Source: Aspidiotus rigidus
Taxonomy: Eukaryota; Arthropoda; Insecta; Hemiptera; Diaspididae
Assembly (NCBI GenBank): GCA_035079385.1
Contig: JAVHKY010000003.1
Coordinates: 14,381,001 to 14,445,000, forward strand
Length of the DNA stretch: 64,000 bases
Direction: 5' to 3'
In this document: in pieces, positions 24,502 to 34,922 of the stretch
Position numbering within the stretch: the first letter of the stretch is position 1
How the letters are laid out: each line of letters begins with the position of its first letter
The notes under the pieces: model-generated
What the model was told of the DNA's origin: nothing
Databases searched by the model: none
The model's input: only the letters and a program-made list of their open reading frames with translations
Position numbers and translations under genes: made by a program

Positions 24502-25889
24502 AAAGGGCTTGGTATACTTTTGACCATCGCGTTCGTGTCGGACTTTGATATCGTTATCAGTGACATAGCCAGAAATTTCTCTACGAGAGGGTTAGGGCGG
24601 GATGAACGACCACGATTCAGAGGTAGAGACGAAAAATTTTTGTGCTCATCAGCACCAAAAGTGAATTCTGATCCCTTTTTTTTTTTTTTTTTTTCTTTGC
24701 AAAAAATCAAATAGAAGAGATTTGCTCTATGGATCGTGTGAAAAGTGTCATCTTTAGTTGAATTTAAATTTTTGAACGTTCTTATGCGGGGAACAAAGAT
24801 GAATCAATCGTAAGGATAAGGAGAGATGAAAAATCGACAAATTTTCTGTTTCTTTTCGTGCGATGTGGACCTGCGATCTCCTGTGAGCGAGGCACTTTGC
24901 TAGCTGCGAGGTCTTTCCTTATCCGTTCTTACGGGGGTTTTTTATCGCAAAATCTCATTATTCTGTTTAATCAACTATCCGACGTTTTCCATGTACCAGA
25001 TGGATCGAAGATCAGGCTAAAATGCCTGTTTTACGAAGATAATGGATATAAAAAATTAGCGACTGAAGTAGCATTGATTTCATTTTATTTTATCAAGTAA
25101 ATCAGATTTTTAAATCTTTATCGTTCAGCTTAAACGAATGCTAAAACTTGTTAAATTGTTAATTTCCCTAATTAAAAATAATTGTACAAATTTATAAGCC
25201 ATTTATCATTCTTGGAACGACCCACGTACAAATGAATGAAAAAAAAAAATATATAATATTTTTATCAACCTACTTTCTCAGCAGACTTTCGATCAACTAT
25301 TAAAATGGAATATTGCACATTATTTGAAAGGTGATTCTAGAAAATTTACGCTGTCATAATTGTTCGCTTGTAATTTTTCGTATGTATACCGCAATTACAA
25401 TAGCAGTTTATTATTAAATTAAGTGTTGTACGACAGGTGTGACTGAAAGATCGTGAAACTTGAAAATATTCGCTGTGGCAAAATCACGAAATATTCCAGA
25501 CTAGTACTTGTTAAAATAGTTCATAGATCTCAACTGGCAACTGCGATTACCCGCTTATCGTCCCGTTCTAGGATGGACACCTTCAACCGTTTAACAGTTT
25601 ATGACAATCACACAATATGAACTCGTTGTACGTATGTGTGGCTAAATATTTTTTCTCGAACGAAAAGTTTGTCATGACAATTGAAGAATCTCGGGCGATA
25701 CGATGTCTACATCATGGAAAAATTAATTTTGAAAACTAATCCAAATTCAAAAATTTATTATGAGTAAGATTTGCATAAATTTCTATCATTGAGATTTGTA
25801 AATGGAGGAGGAGGCAGTGAAAATTGAAACTTAGGCCTTAAAAAGTATTTTTCTCGGAAGTGAAATACAGCAGATATGTTACGTATTGG
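24502..25889. other. Non-coding stretch, nothing recognised
   Basis: A T-run sits near 24677-24693. The frame 24858-25100 has no domain. AT-rich, with no TIR or array. Confidence 0.45.
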
Positions 25890-26378
25890 AAAATGGCGGC
25901 TTACTTAACGATGTACGAGGAATACAGGGAACCTGTTCTATGGTTTGAAAAAAATACTTCATTATGACCCGCATTAGTATAGCCACTTCAAGTAAGTAGA
26001 CATGGCAATCCTTTGTGCACCAATTGCCATAGCCCCTTCAAGATATGCAATGATTCAAACACCGTAAGTCCCTCTCTTATCATATTACGGATCGCGAGTC
26101 GAAATTTTTCAGTTTTTCACAGGACGGCACACGGCAAATTTCTCAAAAAACTCTCATTATTGTGACATCACCATCTGACGTTGTCATAGATGAGTTTTTT
26201 CGAGTTTCCCTCCTTTTATATATATATATATCTCCAAAGTCCGGGCCTGCGACGTCACAATTTGATGAAGTCATAAGTCAACCTTGTAACATTACAATTT
26301 ACACTTTTCAGACCCCACGTGCCCCATAAAACAGGTTCCCTGCCACCCCTTGTTCAACTCTATCAAAGAACCCGTGTG
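25890..26378. mobile_element. HINE-like family 2, copy 3, with 3'-type structures at both ends
   Basis: The left edge reads as the reverse complement of a family-2 3' end (TTAAC...CAGGGAACCTGTTCTATGG, 25898-25945). The right edge is a normal 3' end (CCATAAAACAGGTTCCCTGCC, a weak hairpin, AAGAACCCGTGTG, ending near 26378). The inside has CACCAATTGCCATAGCC phrases and a TA microsatellite near 26218-26232. It may be two fused ends rather than one transposition unit. Confidence 0.55.
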
Positions 26379-26384
26379 TTTCTT

Positions 26385-26820
26385 AACAGGCAACCTGTTT
26401 TATCAGGGGGTTTTTGGAAAAAACGTCCACCGTCCGGCCGACCAGCACAGCTTGGAGCTCGAAAATTTTATAAGTCCCCCGTCCTATCATATATATCTTG
26501 GTGGACGGCATATAAAGCCTGAAAGATAGTCCCTTCAAGTAACTAGATATGCAATACTTCATACACCAATTGACGTAGTCCCTTCAATGAATCAGATATG
26601 CAACTCTTGATACACCATAAGACTCAGAACGTCCTTCTAAGGTATCCTAAGTCCCCCTTGTATCATACCATATATAGCTCAGAGATCGGTGTATGTGTAC
26701 ATCCTGAAAAGCAGCCCTTTCAAGTAAGTACATATTATGCAATGCTTCAAACAACGATTTCTCAGATCCCATGTCCCCATAAAAAAGGTTCTTTGCTACA
26801 TTAAAAGTCCATCAACACGG
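26385..26820 (+). mobile_element. HINE-like family 2, copy 4
   Basis: It begins TAACAGGCAACCTGTTTTAT within a few bases of the end of copy 3. The body contains AAAACGTCCACCGTCCGGCC, TATCATATATATCTTGG and two rounds of the CACCAATTGAC/AGATATGCAA internal repeat. The 3' box is degraded (CCATAAAAAAGGTTCTTTGC) and the hairpin is incomplete. The frames at 26319-26522 and 26598-26804 are translations of this repeat. Confidence 0.6.
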
Positions 26821-26824
26821 AGGG

Positions 26825-27185
26825 GGGGGGGCAATGCCTAGCATAATCTAGTATATTGTATGCTAAACCTGGTGTAGCTCAGTATACCATAAGCTGAACC
26901 ATAACAGTCCTAGTATAGGCTAGTAGTGTAACTTAGGCATATGCGAGGCCTAGTTTAGAGCTAGTATAATCCGATTAAAGCTGGTTTATGTCTAGTTTAC
27001 AGCTATTACAGCTCAATATACTGTATGCTGGGAGTGGGAGTGGGAAACTCGAACTCGACCTTGCAGATTTCTAGATTAGGTCGAAAGTTCGAGGATTCCA
27101 AGTCCATAACAGGTGGCAATTTGGATCCGTGGATTTCCGATAATGGGACGGGGTGCCGGTAAAAACATTAAAAAGTTCAAAAATC
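26825..27185 (+). repeat. CTAGTATA-rich dispersed repeat, copy 1
   Basis: The first 200 bases are built from degenerate CTAGTATA/AGTATACT/GCTAGTATA words. The next part has CTTGCAGATTTCTAGATTAGGTC and ends GGGGTGCCGGTAAAAACATT. The same two-part layout recurs at 33835-34115 and 59895-60385, and, in part, at 30740-31035, 31910-32110 and (reversed) 56190-56650. No termini are resolved. Confidence 0.6.
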
Positions 27186-29722
27186 TTCAGTTCATAAGCT
27201 GAACAGAGCCTCGGTTATTGTTCATCTTTAGCAAAAGTAATTTATGCCTAAGCCAAAAAAATTTCTTCGCAGCAACTTAGTTAATGGGATTTGTAAATCA
27301 GATTTTGTAATTCCAAGTTGATTGAAAAGTGGTTCATATTAATTATTTTTGTCGCCCTTTGTGTGATTTACTCGCGTGATAAAACAGGAAGTGGACTTAT
27401 GTGATCAATCGCTTCATTCATGGGAAATCATGAGACTAGAAAGATATGTTCGGAATAGATAGAAGGGTTGCAAATTTAAAAAGAGGTTATAAAAAGGAAA
27501 CAGTAGAAACGAATAGGGAATTATACGATATTAATGAGGAATATTTTATAGTTAATTGTATAAATGACGTCAAGCACAAAATATAAATACATATATACGC
27601 CTTCATTAGATCGAGATTTGCTCAAAAAAAGGATGACTGACTCTTTGAAGGTGTGACGCATGAAGTAAGGAGAAAGTGGATATCCCGGTAAAAGTGAAGG
27701 CGTCATAGAACATTTTTTTCTATAAAAAATCGTTGAAAATGAATCCTTTGCCTTATACCGTTCGTAGGGAATTTACAGATAGTGAGCGAGAAGAAGAATA
27801 TTTTCGAGCGTCAAATTTTCTCCGAGTCAGGCTTCCTTTTCTTGATTCAATCCTTAGAAGCACGTAATTCGTCTAATAATATCCATCTCTCATTAAAATT
27901 AATGCTTTATGAAATAAACTATTTCTTATAGTCTTTCTGAGTAAGTAAGAAAAAGTTATGTACCTTCGAGAAAACAATTTAATTTTACAATACGAGTGGG
28001 AGATGAGAGAACTGTGTCTGAAATAAAACACATCAAATTTTTATTGAGAAATCGACGTACATTCAATGAGAGTGAATTTTAGTAATAAGCTCAAGTTAAT
28101 GAAGTTTCTTATTATTCGAGGGATGTTTTAAAAGTCAAATTCTTAAAAACTCAAAATCCTTATTCGCTCTTACCAACAACTCGAATTTTTCAGGAGGTAT
28201 TGGATTATTATGAAGGTACTGAAGAAGGGAAAATTTAATCGGTGATTGTAAAAAGAATTACAAAAAATGCATGACGTTTATTTTTCTTTTATCTTACAAA
28301 AACTAATCACTTTCAATCATCCTCTGCTCATGAGGTGGTGAAATCCACAAATTATTATACGTTTCTTTTATGTAGAAATTTTCTCGTTACGCAAAGACGA
28401 TAAATAAAACCTTTAAATTGGCTATTATAAAATAGAATTTATGTTTAGTACATAATATTCGAACCATTGGGAAGGTCTGCATAGTCTTTTTTTATCTTCA
28501 TTTTTTTCGAGAAGGAATGTATTTTTTCAAGTGCGGTATTTTTTTTTTTATTTACACCGTTTTCCTCCCTTTCCTGATTCTTACCATTTTCATAAAATTT
28601 ATCACCTTATACGAAATACCTACTTTATTTTTGTAGGATTTATTATTTTCGTTTGTGAATAATGAAATAACGGTTAACATTATTATGAAAAGTTTATTTC
28701 TCATGTTGGAATTATTCATGAAAGCGTGCAGCAAAATTCAGTATTCTTTCCGTACGAATATTTAAAGAAGAAAAATCAAAAATGGGAATTGTAAATACCT
28801 ATGTGTGTTTTTTTTTATTAATCAGAAATTTTTGTTTTTATAGCCGGAAATATTTCCGGCTCTGTTATCTGGCTCTTAAAAACGTGAAGGGTGTTCGAAA
28901 AATGTCTAATTCAAAGTATTTCGCGAAAATTTAACTGTCAATCATCCTACGAATGACTGGCTAAAGTGAAAAACACAAAAGTCGCGATTGAACCTAAACT
29001 AACAACCTTCCTGAAATGGTGTCCGAAGTCGTTGAACTTCAACTTTCCACTCGATATAAACTGCTGCAATGTAATTAACAGATTTACGTTTCGCACAATA
29101 TTATATCGATTTTTCCTGTTTCCTTATATTTGTTTACGCGAGAGAATATTTCATCAGGCGTACACCGATATAACAGAAATACACCGACAATTGTTTTCCC
29201 TGCCTCAAAAGATTATATTTTTAACTTTTTCGTTCTACAGATTTGGTGAAATATTTCGCACTATCGTTAATGTGTATGTATTCGACAACTGAATAGAAGG
29301 GCGGGTTTTAAGAACGGCGCAAGTCTCACTTATATTCAGATCAATATAGAACAGAAATACAATGATTTTCAAGTCGCGACTTAAAAATAAGAAAATTAAT
29401 CGAAAATTTTCGAAATTAATATATTTTAGCGATTTCCGGCAACGAGTGTAATTTTGTACTCAAAAACTTTTTTCAAAAATTTATGCTCGCCACTTCTTCA
29501 TTTAATCAATGAACGCTTCATGGTCAGGAAAAGATTTTTATTCCAGATTTTTTCATTTAAATTCACTTTCGGGTTTGATTTTGACTTGTTTTACATTTTA
29601 TAAATCAGAGTGTTGTAGCTTTATAAAACTCTTCTTCAGTTTGTAAAATATGAAACATTTTATTTTCTTCGATGTAGAATCACACGAAGAAGACTAATCC
29701 CTTTTTGATTCATTCTTCGAGG
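27186..29722. other. Non-coding AT-rich stretch
   Basis: No gene found. The longest frame (28966-29292, 108 codons) has no domain and starts without convincing context. TGACGTCA at 27565-27572 and a 20-bp perfect palindrome at 28842-28861 are the only standout motifs. Confidence 0.45.
28842..28861. promoter_or_regulatory. Perfect 20-bp palindrome with back-to-back CCGGAA motifs
   Basis: AGCCGGAAATATTTCCGGCT reads identically on both strands. Each half contains CCGGAAAT, close to the ETS-family core (CCGGAA). It lies in otherwise AT-rich, gene-free DNA, so function is unproven. Confidence 0.45.
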
Positions 29723-29724
29723 TA

Positions 29725-30616
29725 TGTCAAAAAAGTTCCAGGACGATTATTTGTATGCGCCTATTGGCAACGCTGGCAAGGAAACGTCATTAAATCTTGT
29801 TTTGTTGTACTATCGACCATCAATATTCAAAATTTCACGTTGATTCATGGCATAGTTTGTCATAAATTAATGTCCTTAAGGGTCCGTACCGATTCCGTCT
29901 TGATGACTTCTGTAGGCCCCAAATGCTCCCATCCCATGGCATCTCGTAGTCGGTCAGTTAGGAAGAAGTCCCTACATGTCAAATCAGGCGAATACAGGGG
30001 GTGGTCTAGCACTGGTGTTTGATTTTGAGCTAAAAAATCTTTGATGCCAAAGGCCGTACCATGGCAAAAAACCTTCATGGTTAAACTCATGCATCAAAAA
30101 TCACAATTACATAGTCGAACGCTTTTGTGACTGTCGCTGATGCTACTAGCAACATCTCTCGACGATTTCCGGCGAGTTTCCGCTTCATACTGTTGACGAC
30201 AGATAGCAGGCACGCATAAACCGGTTTACCAGCATACGCAACAGCTGTTACCGACTCTTGCCCCACTCTGAAACGACTGAACACGTTGTACAACGCTGCA
30301 CGCTTCTTGGTGGACTCTCCAAACACAGCACACAATATATTTCTTAAATTGGCATCTTCTTTTCCCGGTTTTACAAGGAATTTGATGACAATTTATTGCT
30401 CAACCTCTTTTTTACGCAAAAAAATTGGCCTGAAATAGGCACGGACCCCCAAGGACATTCCTCCAAAAAATTAATTTATGATAAACTACGCCATGAATAA
30501 ACGTGAAATCTTGAATATTGATGGTCGATAGTACAACAAAACAAGATTCAATTACGGTTCCTTGCCGGTGTTGCCAATTGGCGCATACAAATAATCGTCC
30601 TGGAACTTTTTTGACA
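29725..30616 (-). mobile_element. Internally deleted mariner-like element with long TIRs
   Basis: Inverted arms of about 180 bases start TGTCAAAAAAGTTCCAGGAC (29725) and end with the complement at 30616. TA flanks both sides (29723-29724, 30617-30618), as required for Tc1/mariner. The arms contain ACTATCGACCATCAATATTC and, further in, CGTAGTTTATCATAAATTAA. At 892 bp it is shorter than a full mariner (about 1.3 kb). Transposase remnants lie on the minus strand between the arms. Confidence 0.93.
29860..30425 (-). pseudogene. Mariner transposase relic
   Basis: The minus-strand reading from about 30425 gives VIKFLVKPGKEDANLR, ESTKKRAALYNVFSRF and RVGQESV, the amino-terminal helix-turn-helix region of mariner transposases. 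An in-frame stop interrupts it just before VIKFLV. After a stop near 30087, the next frame (30090-29860) gives FLAQNQTPVLDHPLYSPDL and RDFFL, the region around the third catalytic Asp (normally YSPDLAPCDFF). The part holding the first two catalytic acidic residues is missing. About 190 codons remain of a usual ~345. It is clearly non-functional. Confidence 0.88.
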
Positions 30617-30739
30617 TAATATCATACAAATCGTCTGAGGAGACATTATTTAAGCATTAATAAGATATTATGTTATAGCTGATGGGCCAGTAATTATTGA
30701 CCCTTTAATTTCTCATCAACATTGTTTTATGAAGTGATC

Positions 30740-31035
30740 TACTTGAGACGTCATCAGAATCCGTGACGTCAACAGGTTGAATTTGCATGTGACGTCATCA
30801 ATTTACTAACTTACTATTTCTTCTTCTCTTTTTTTATAACGGACTCGCAGATTTCTGGATTAGGTCAATGGTTTATCGGAAACTTTCTAAGTCCTCGACG
30901 GGGGGGGGGGGGCTCGAACTTGCTGATTTTCAATTGAACGGTGGGGTACCGGTAAAGACATTATAAATCTGGGGAATTCGCAGATTCCTGGATCAAGTTA
31001 AGGATTCCTCGCAAATTTTCCAGATCATCAATGGA
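30740..31035 (+). repeat. CTAGTATA-family repeat, copy 2 (3' module only)
   Basis: GGACTCGCAGATTTCTGGATTAGG and GGGGTACCGGTAAAGACATT match the second module of the 26825-27185 repeat. Two TGACGTCA palindromes (30764-30771, 30790-30797) and a G-run at about 30900-30912 lie within it. It begins about 120 bases from the mariner end. Confidence 0.55.
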
Positions 31036-31390
31036 GTGGGGGGCAGGGGAATATTCACTCGGACTTGGACACGCAGATTTCCAATACAGCAGACCTATTC
31101 AATTGGTTTTCATGTCGACGTTAAAGAATTTTGGGTGGGCCGGAAGAATTTTCTATCAAAAAAATGTGTTAAACATATGAATTTTTACTATAATACCTTT
31201 TTTATACATCATCACATGTGTTAGGGCGACGACTCTCAATAATAATAACACTAACACTGCTTATCGCACTCACAAACAAAGTGCCGTTTATTCCGTCGTA
31301 TCTCACAGCCTAAACATAATATAATCCTTCATTTTCTCTAACCATCTACTACTATAAGCAATTTGTCAAACTGTTTTTTAAGACCACATA
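31036..31390. other. Spacer, nothing recognised
   Basis: A G-rich phrase and a further CACGCAGATTTCC word near 31070 continue the preceding repeat; the rest is unremarkable. Confidence 0.4.
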
Positions 31391-31762
31391 TGAGGACCTA
31401 TCTGTAGAAAGGGCGTCCGTGAAGAAAAATTTATCACAGAAAAATGAGTCTGAAATTTCAGCTCAAAATATCTCCGCAACAACAAGATTAATAAAAAAAA
31501 TTATGAGAATAAAAATTGAAGCGCGACTCTTCTTCTATAAGATGCAACAATGGCATTTTGAATACATTCAGTAACAAACAAAGTAGAGGTCCTTGAAAAC
31601 ATGACAGCGGACGCCCTTTTTGCTGAGATGAAAAAAATCACGGGTTAAAAAAAAAAAAAAAAATTCTAAAAAGATAGTTCATGATCTGAAACGCACAAAA
31701 ATCGAGGTCTCCGCAAAAACGGCGTCCGGCAGACACATGCCTTCTTTACAGATAGGTCCTCA
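31391..31762. mobile_element. TA-flanked MITE (372 bp)
   Basis: Ends TGAGGACCTATCTGTA (31391) and TACAGATAGGTCCTCA (ending 31762), each next to TA (31389-31390, 31763-31764). The subterminal GGCGTCC words are also inverted. The size, TA duplication and absence of coding sequence fit a Tc1/mariner-type MITE. Confidence 0.85.
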
Positions 31763-31909
31763 TATTTCTTGAGGCCGTTCATAATACATGTGTGTTGAGA
31801 AAAGTAGTGATTTCTTCATATTCTGATTAAACTTCGCGAAATTTAAATCGTATGTCGTCTGTTACGACTAATCTTCGAAATTGAATCAAAATAAGTGTTC
31901 TTTGTACGG

Positions 31910-32110
31910 ACCGTCTGATCAAGTTTGGGAGACCGAACTTGACCCGCAGGCCTTCATCCGAATAGCCCTGCTATAGAGAGCTGGGGTACCAGTAAAGATA
32001 TTGAAAAGAGAAAACCCAGTCCCAAACTTGCGAATTTTCGATAGCGGATATAGGCACAGTAAAGACATCAACCAGTTGAACCTCCTTGTGACGTCATCAA
32101 CATTCCTCTC
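31910..32110 (+). repeat. CTAGTATA-family repeat, copy 3 (partial)
   Basis: AGCTGGGGTACCAGTAAAGATATTGAAAAG and a second GATAGCGGATATAGGCACAGTAAAGACATC are degraded forms of the GGGTGCCGGTAAAGACATT module. TGACGTCA at 32090-32097. Confidence 0.45.
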
Positions 32111-32461
32111 TTTCAACAGGGCTCATGTTTAAGCGGGGGTTTTTTCGGAAAAAACGTCCGTCGTCCGGTCGGAGGTCGAAAATTTTCGGAGTCCCCCCCC
32201 CCCTCGTATCATATATAGCTTGGTGTTCGGTGTATCCCGGTTGGACCAGAAAGATGTTACCAGTTAAAAATTCACTCCAGCGCAAAAACGCGAAACTTTA
32301 GATGTATACTTTAAACTTAAGAAATTTGTATCTCAATTTTATCTTTAATTTGCGCCCCTACTCAACTTTCTACGGCTTTTTTGAGCCGAGTTATGGACCA
32401 AAATATGCCACAAGTTGACTAATTTGCCATAATTACACTACACAAAAAAAAAAAAAAAATT

Positions 32462-32628
32462 GCAAAATGCATGAACAAAATTATACGATTCTAGAAATAT
32501 TTTCGATGCTGATCAAGATTTCGTTGACCGTTTATCAAAATTCACTCTGCTTATCGAGAAATGATCAACGGTATCGTGATCAGCGTCGAAAATACTTCAA
32601 GAATCGTACAATTTCGTTCATGCATTTT
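32462..32628. repeat. Foldback hairpin, arms about 53 bp
   Basis: The left arm 32462-32516 (GCAAAATGCATGAAC...GATGCTGATCA) pairs with 32577-32628 (TGATCAGCGTCG...GTTCATGCATTTTCC). It is separated by about 60 bases and adjoins the HINE 5' fragment at 32640. Confidence 0.7.
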
Positions 32629-32639
32629 CCAATTTTTTC

Positions 32640-33190
32640 AGCGGGGAACCCGCTATCCTATTGTTGGAGGTACTTTCAGGAAATTGTCGTCATCGAGCGC
32701 GGGTGCGAGCGAAATTGATGACGTCACGAGGTTAATGACGTCACGGAGAAGAGAGGGGGACTTGGAAAAATTCCGACCTCCGAGCTATATATGACAGAAG
32801 TGGGACTTAGAAAAATGTCGACCCTTTAGCCATATTATGATAGGAAGGGGACTTGGAAAAATTCCTACCTCTGAACTATATATGATAAGAGGGGGACTTG
32901 GAAAAATTTCATCCTCCAAGCTATATACGATAGGTGTCAAAATTTGAATCCGCTATCCCTTTTGTTGGGGGTACTTTCAGGAAATTTTCGTCCGCGAACG
33001 CGAGCGGGGTTGATTACGTCACTGAGAGAGGAGGGGGACTTGAAAAATTTTGAATCATGAGCTAAAATTCCGACCGTCTAGCCATATATGATAGGAAGGG
33101 GACTTGGAAAAATTCCTACCTCCGAGCTATATATGAGAGCTGTATAAGACAGGAGGGGGACTTGGAAAAATTTCGACTCTCGCAGGCTCT
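32640..33190 (+). mobile_element. HINE-like 5' fragments with degraded minisatellite
   Basis: AGCGGGGAACCCGCTATCC at 32640 and a second AATCCGCTATCC at about 32946 are HINE 5' ends. Each is followed by TTTCAGGAAATT-TCGTC and then GGGGACTTGGAAAAATT/GAGCTATATATGA units. No 3' hairpin terminus is present. TGACGTCA at 32719-32726 and 32736-32743. Confidence 0.6.
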
Positions 33191-33834
33191 AGGGGAGTCG
33201 GGACAGTGGGTTCCGCGCTGATTTTTTTTTTCATATTATCAAATTGTTCTAATTTCCATGTTTTACTTGATTTGTAAGTGAAATTCAACGCCGATTCTGA
33301 AAAAAATACCTAAATATCCCTATAAAATTTGGAAGGGGGGGGGGATTTTCAATTTCTTATTTCAGAAATAATCTTGGCAAATTAGTCAATTTTTGGCACA
33401 TCTTGGTCTATAGCTCGGCTGAAAAAAGTCGTAAAAGGTTGAGCTAGTAGTGACGCAAATTGAAGATAGAATTCATACATAAATTTTGTAGAGTTAAAGT
33501 ATACATCTAACGTTTCGCGTTCTTACACTGAAACAGATTTACTGCTAGCTCCCATTAAGTGGTAACATCTTCCTTGTCTACCAGGCATAGCCTGAAAAAA
33601 TATAGCCCCTTCGAATAACTAGATATTCAATACTTCATACATCAATTGACTTAGTCCCTTCAATGAGCCAGATATGCAAAGCTTCAAACACCATAAGACT
33701 CAGAATATCCTTCTAAGGTACACATATTCTAAGTCCCCCTCATATCATATATGTGTCCCATAAGATCCCTGCCTCTGCTCCTTTAATTCTGTTGAAGAAC
33801 GCGCGAGTTTTTCTCTTTCAAATTTGTAGATTTC

Positions 33835-34115
33835 AGGCTACCCCCAGTTTAAGCCTAGTATAGGCCCAGTGTAGTCTAGCAGGATGTATGCTAAGAGCTT
33901 TTATAGTCTAGAATACTGTATACTAGGCCTAGTTGAAGTCAGTGTTCCCTAATATGGCCTATTATAGCGTATGCTAGGCCAGAAGAACTCGGCTTTGCGA
34001 ATTTCTGGATCAAGTCAATAGTTGGGGTATAACTTGGCCTCGGACTTGGACTCGCAGATTTCCGATAGTGTGCTGGGGTGCCGGTAAAGATATCAAAAAT
34101 GTTGACTATTACCGA
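33835..34115 (+). repeat. CTAGTATA-rich dispersed repeat, copy 4
   Basis: It opens with CCCAGTTTAAGCCTAGTATA and further CTAGTAT/GTATGCTA words. It then has TTTGCGAATTTCTGGATCAAGTC and GGGGTGCCGGTAAAGATATC, the same order as at 26825-27185. Confidence 0.6.
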
Positions 34116-34287
34116 TCCGATTCCTCACACTCGACCTCTGTCATGACTTCTGGAAAACTCAGCATTCAAACAAATTATAGAGATCTTGGAGGTTTGATTC
34201 CTAACGTTACGGCACATCTAAGGAAATATTTTTACTGCATATGCTTTATTAAAATTGAAAATAAAAATAAAGTACTCTCAAATTTTT

Positions 34288-34922
34288 AGCGGGGAACCCG
34301 CTATCCATTTTGTTAGGAGATTACATCCTCAGAAAACGTCCGCGTCCGCAGGTTAGGTTAGGTTACGGGACTTAGAAGAATTTCGAGTCTCGAGCTATAT
34401 ATGATAGGAGGGGGACTTGGAAGAATTTCAAGTCTCGAGCTATATATGATAGGAGGGGGACTTGGAAGAATTTCGAGTCTCGAGCTATATATGATAGGAG
34501 GGGGACTTGGAAGAATTTCAAGTCTCGAGCTATATATAATAGGGGGGGGGGGGGACTTGGAAGAATTTTGACTTTCGAGCTACCGTCCACCGTCCAACCA
34601 AAAACTTAGAAAAATTTTGAGACTCGAGCTATATATGATAGGAGGGGGACTTAGAAGAATTTCAAGTCTTGAGATATATATGATAGGAGGGGAGGGGGAC
34701 TTGGAAGAATCGTGACTTTCTGGATATATATGATAAGAGGGGAACTTAGAAGAATTTCAAGTCTCGAGCTATATATGATAGGAGGGGGACTTAGAAGAAT
34801 TTCGAGCCTCGAACTATATATGATAGGCCAGGATTATCAACTCAGTTCCACACCACCTGAGAAGTCGAGTTAAGGAATTGCGGGTTCCCCGCTGCCATTG
34901 CAACGTCTGCAATGGCTTCTAA
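34288..34922 (+). mobile_element. HINE/Helentron-like element, copy B
   Basis: AGCGGGGAACCCGC at 34288. GCGGGTTCCCCGCT, hairpin GCCATTGCA/TGCAATGGC and TTCTAA end at 34922. T residues flank both sides. It carries GTTAGGTTAGGTTAC near 34351 and about ten 45-bp-type units with a variable G-run near 34543-34554. At 635 bp it is the shortest of the four complete copies, mainly through fewer units. Confidence 0.85.

Larger units (their letters stand above)
32236..33585. mobile_element. Long-TIR element nested in family 2 copy 5
   Basis: Inverted arms of about 200 bases: left about 32236-32430 (CCCGGTTGGACCAGAAAGATGTTACC...) and right about 33366-33585 (...GGTAACATCTTCCTTGTCTACCAGG). Shared inner landmarks are AACGCGAAAC, AGATGTATACTTTAA and TTGACTAATTTGCC. 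The target duplication could not be resolved. The interior contains the 32462-32628 hairpin and degraded HINE minisatellite, which may be still younger. Confidence 0.78.
32111..33815 (+). mobile_element. HINE-like family 2, copy 5, split by a nested element
   Basis: The 5' part (32111-32235) has CAACAGGGCTCATGTTTA, AAAACGTCCGTCGTCCGG and TATCATATATAGCTTGG. The 3' part resumes at about 33586 with CATAGCCTGAAAAAATATAGCCCCTTC and ends near 33815 with CATAAGATCCCTGCC and a weak TTTAATTCTGTTGAA hairpin. In uninterrupted copies these parts are contiguous (GGTGTATATAGCCTGAAAGATAG), so 32236-33585 was inserted later. Confidence 0.65.

Noticed and set aside
27088..27105. GTTCGAGGATTCC as a tRNA T-arm
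   Set aside because: No acceptor or anticodon stems around it, and it is part of the dispersed CTAGTATA-family repeat.
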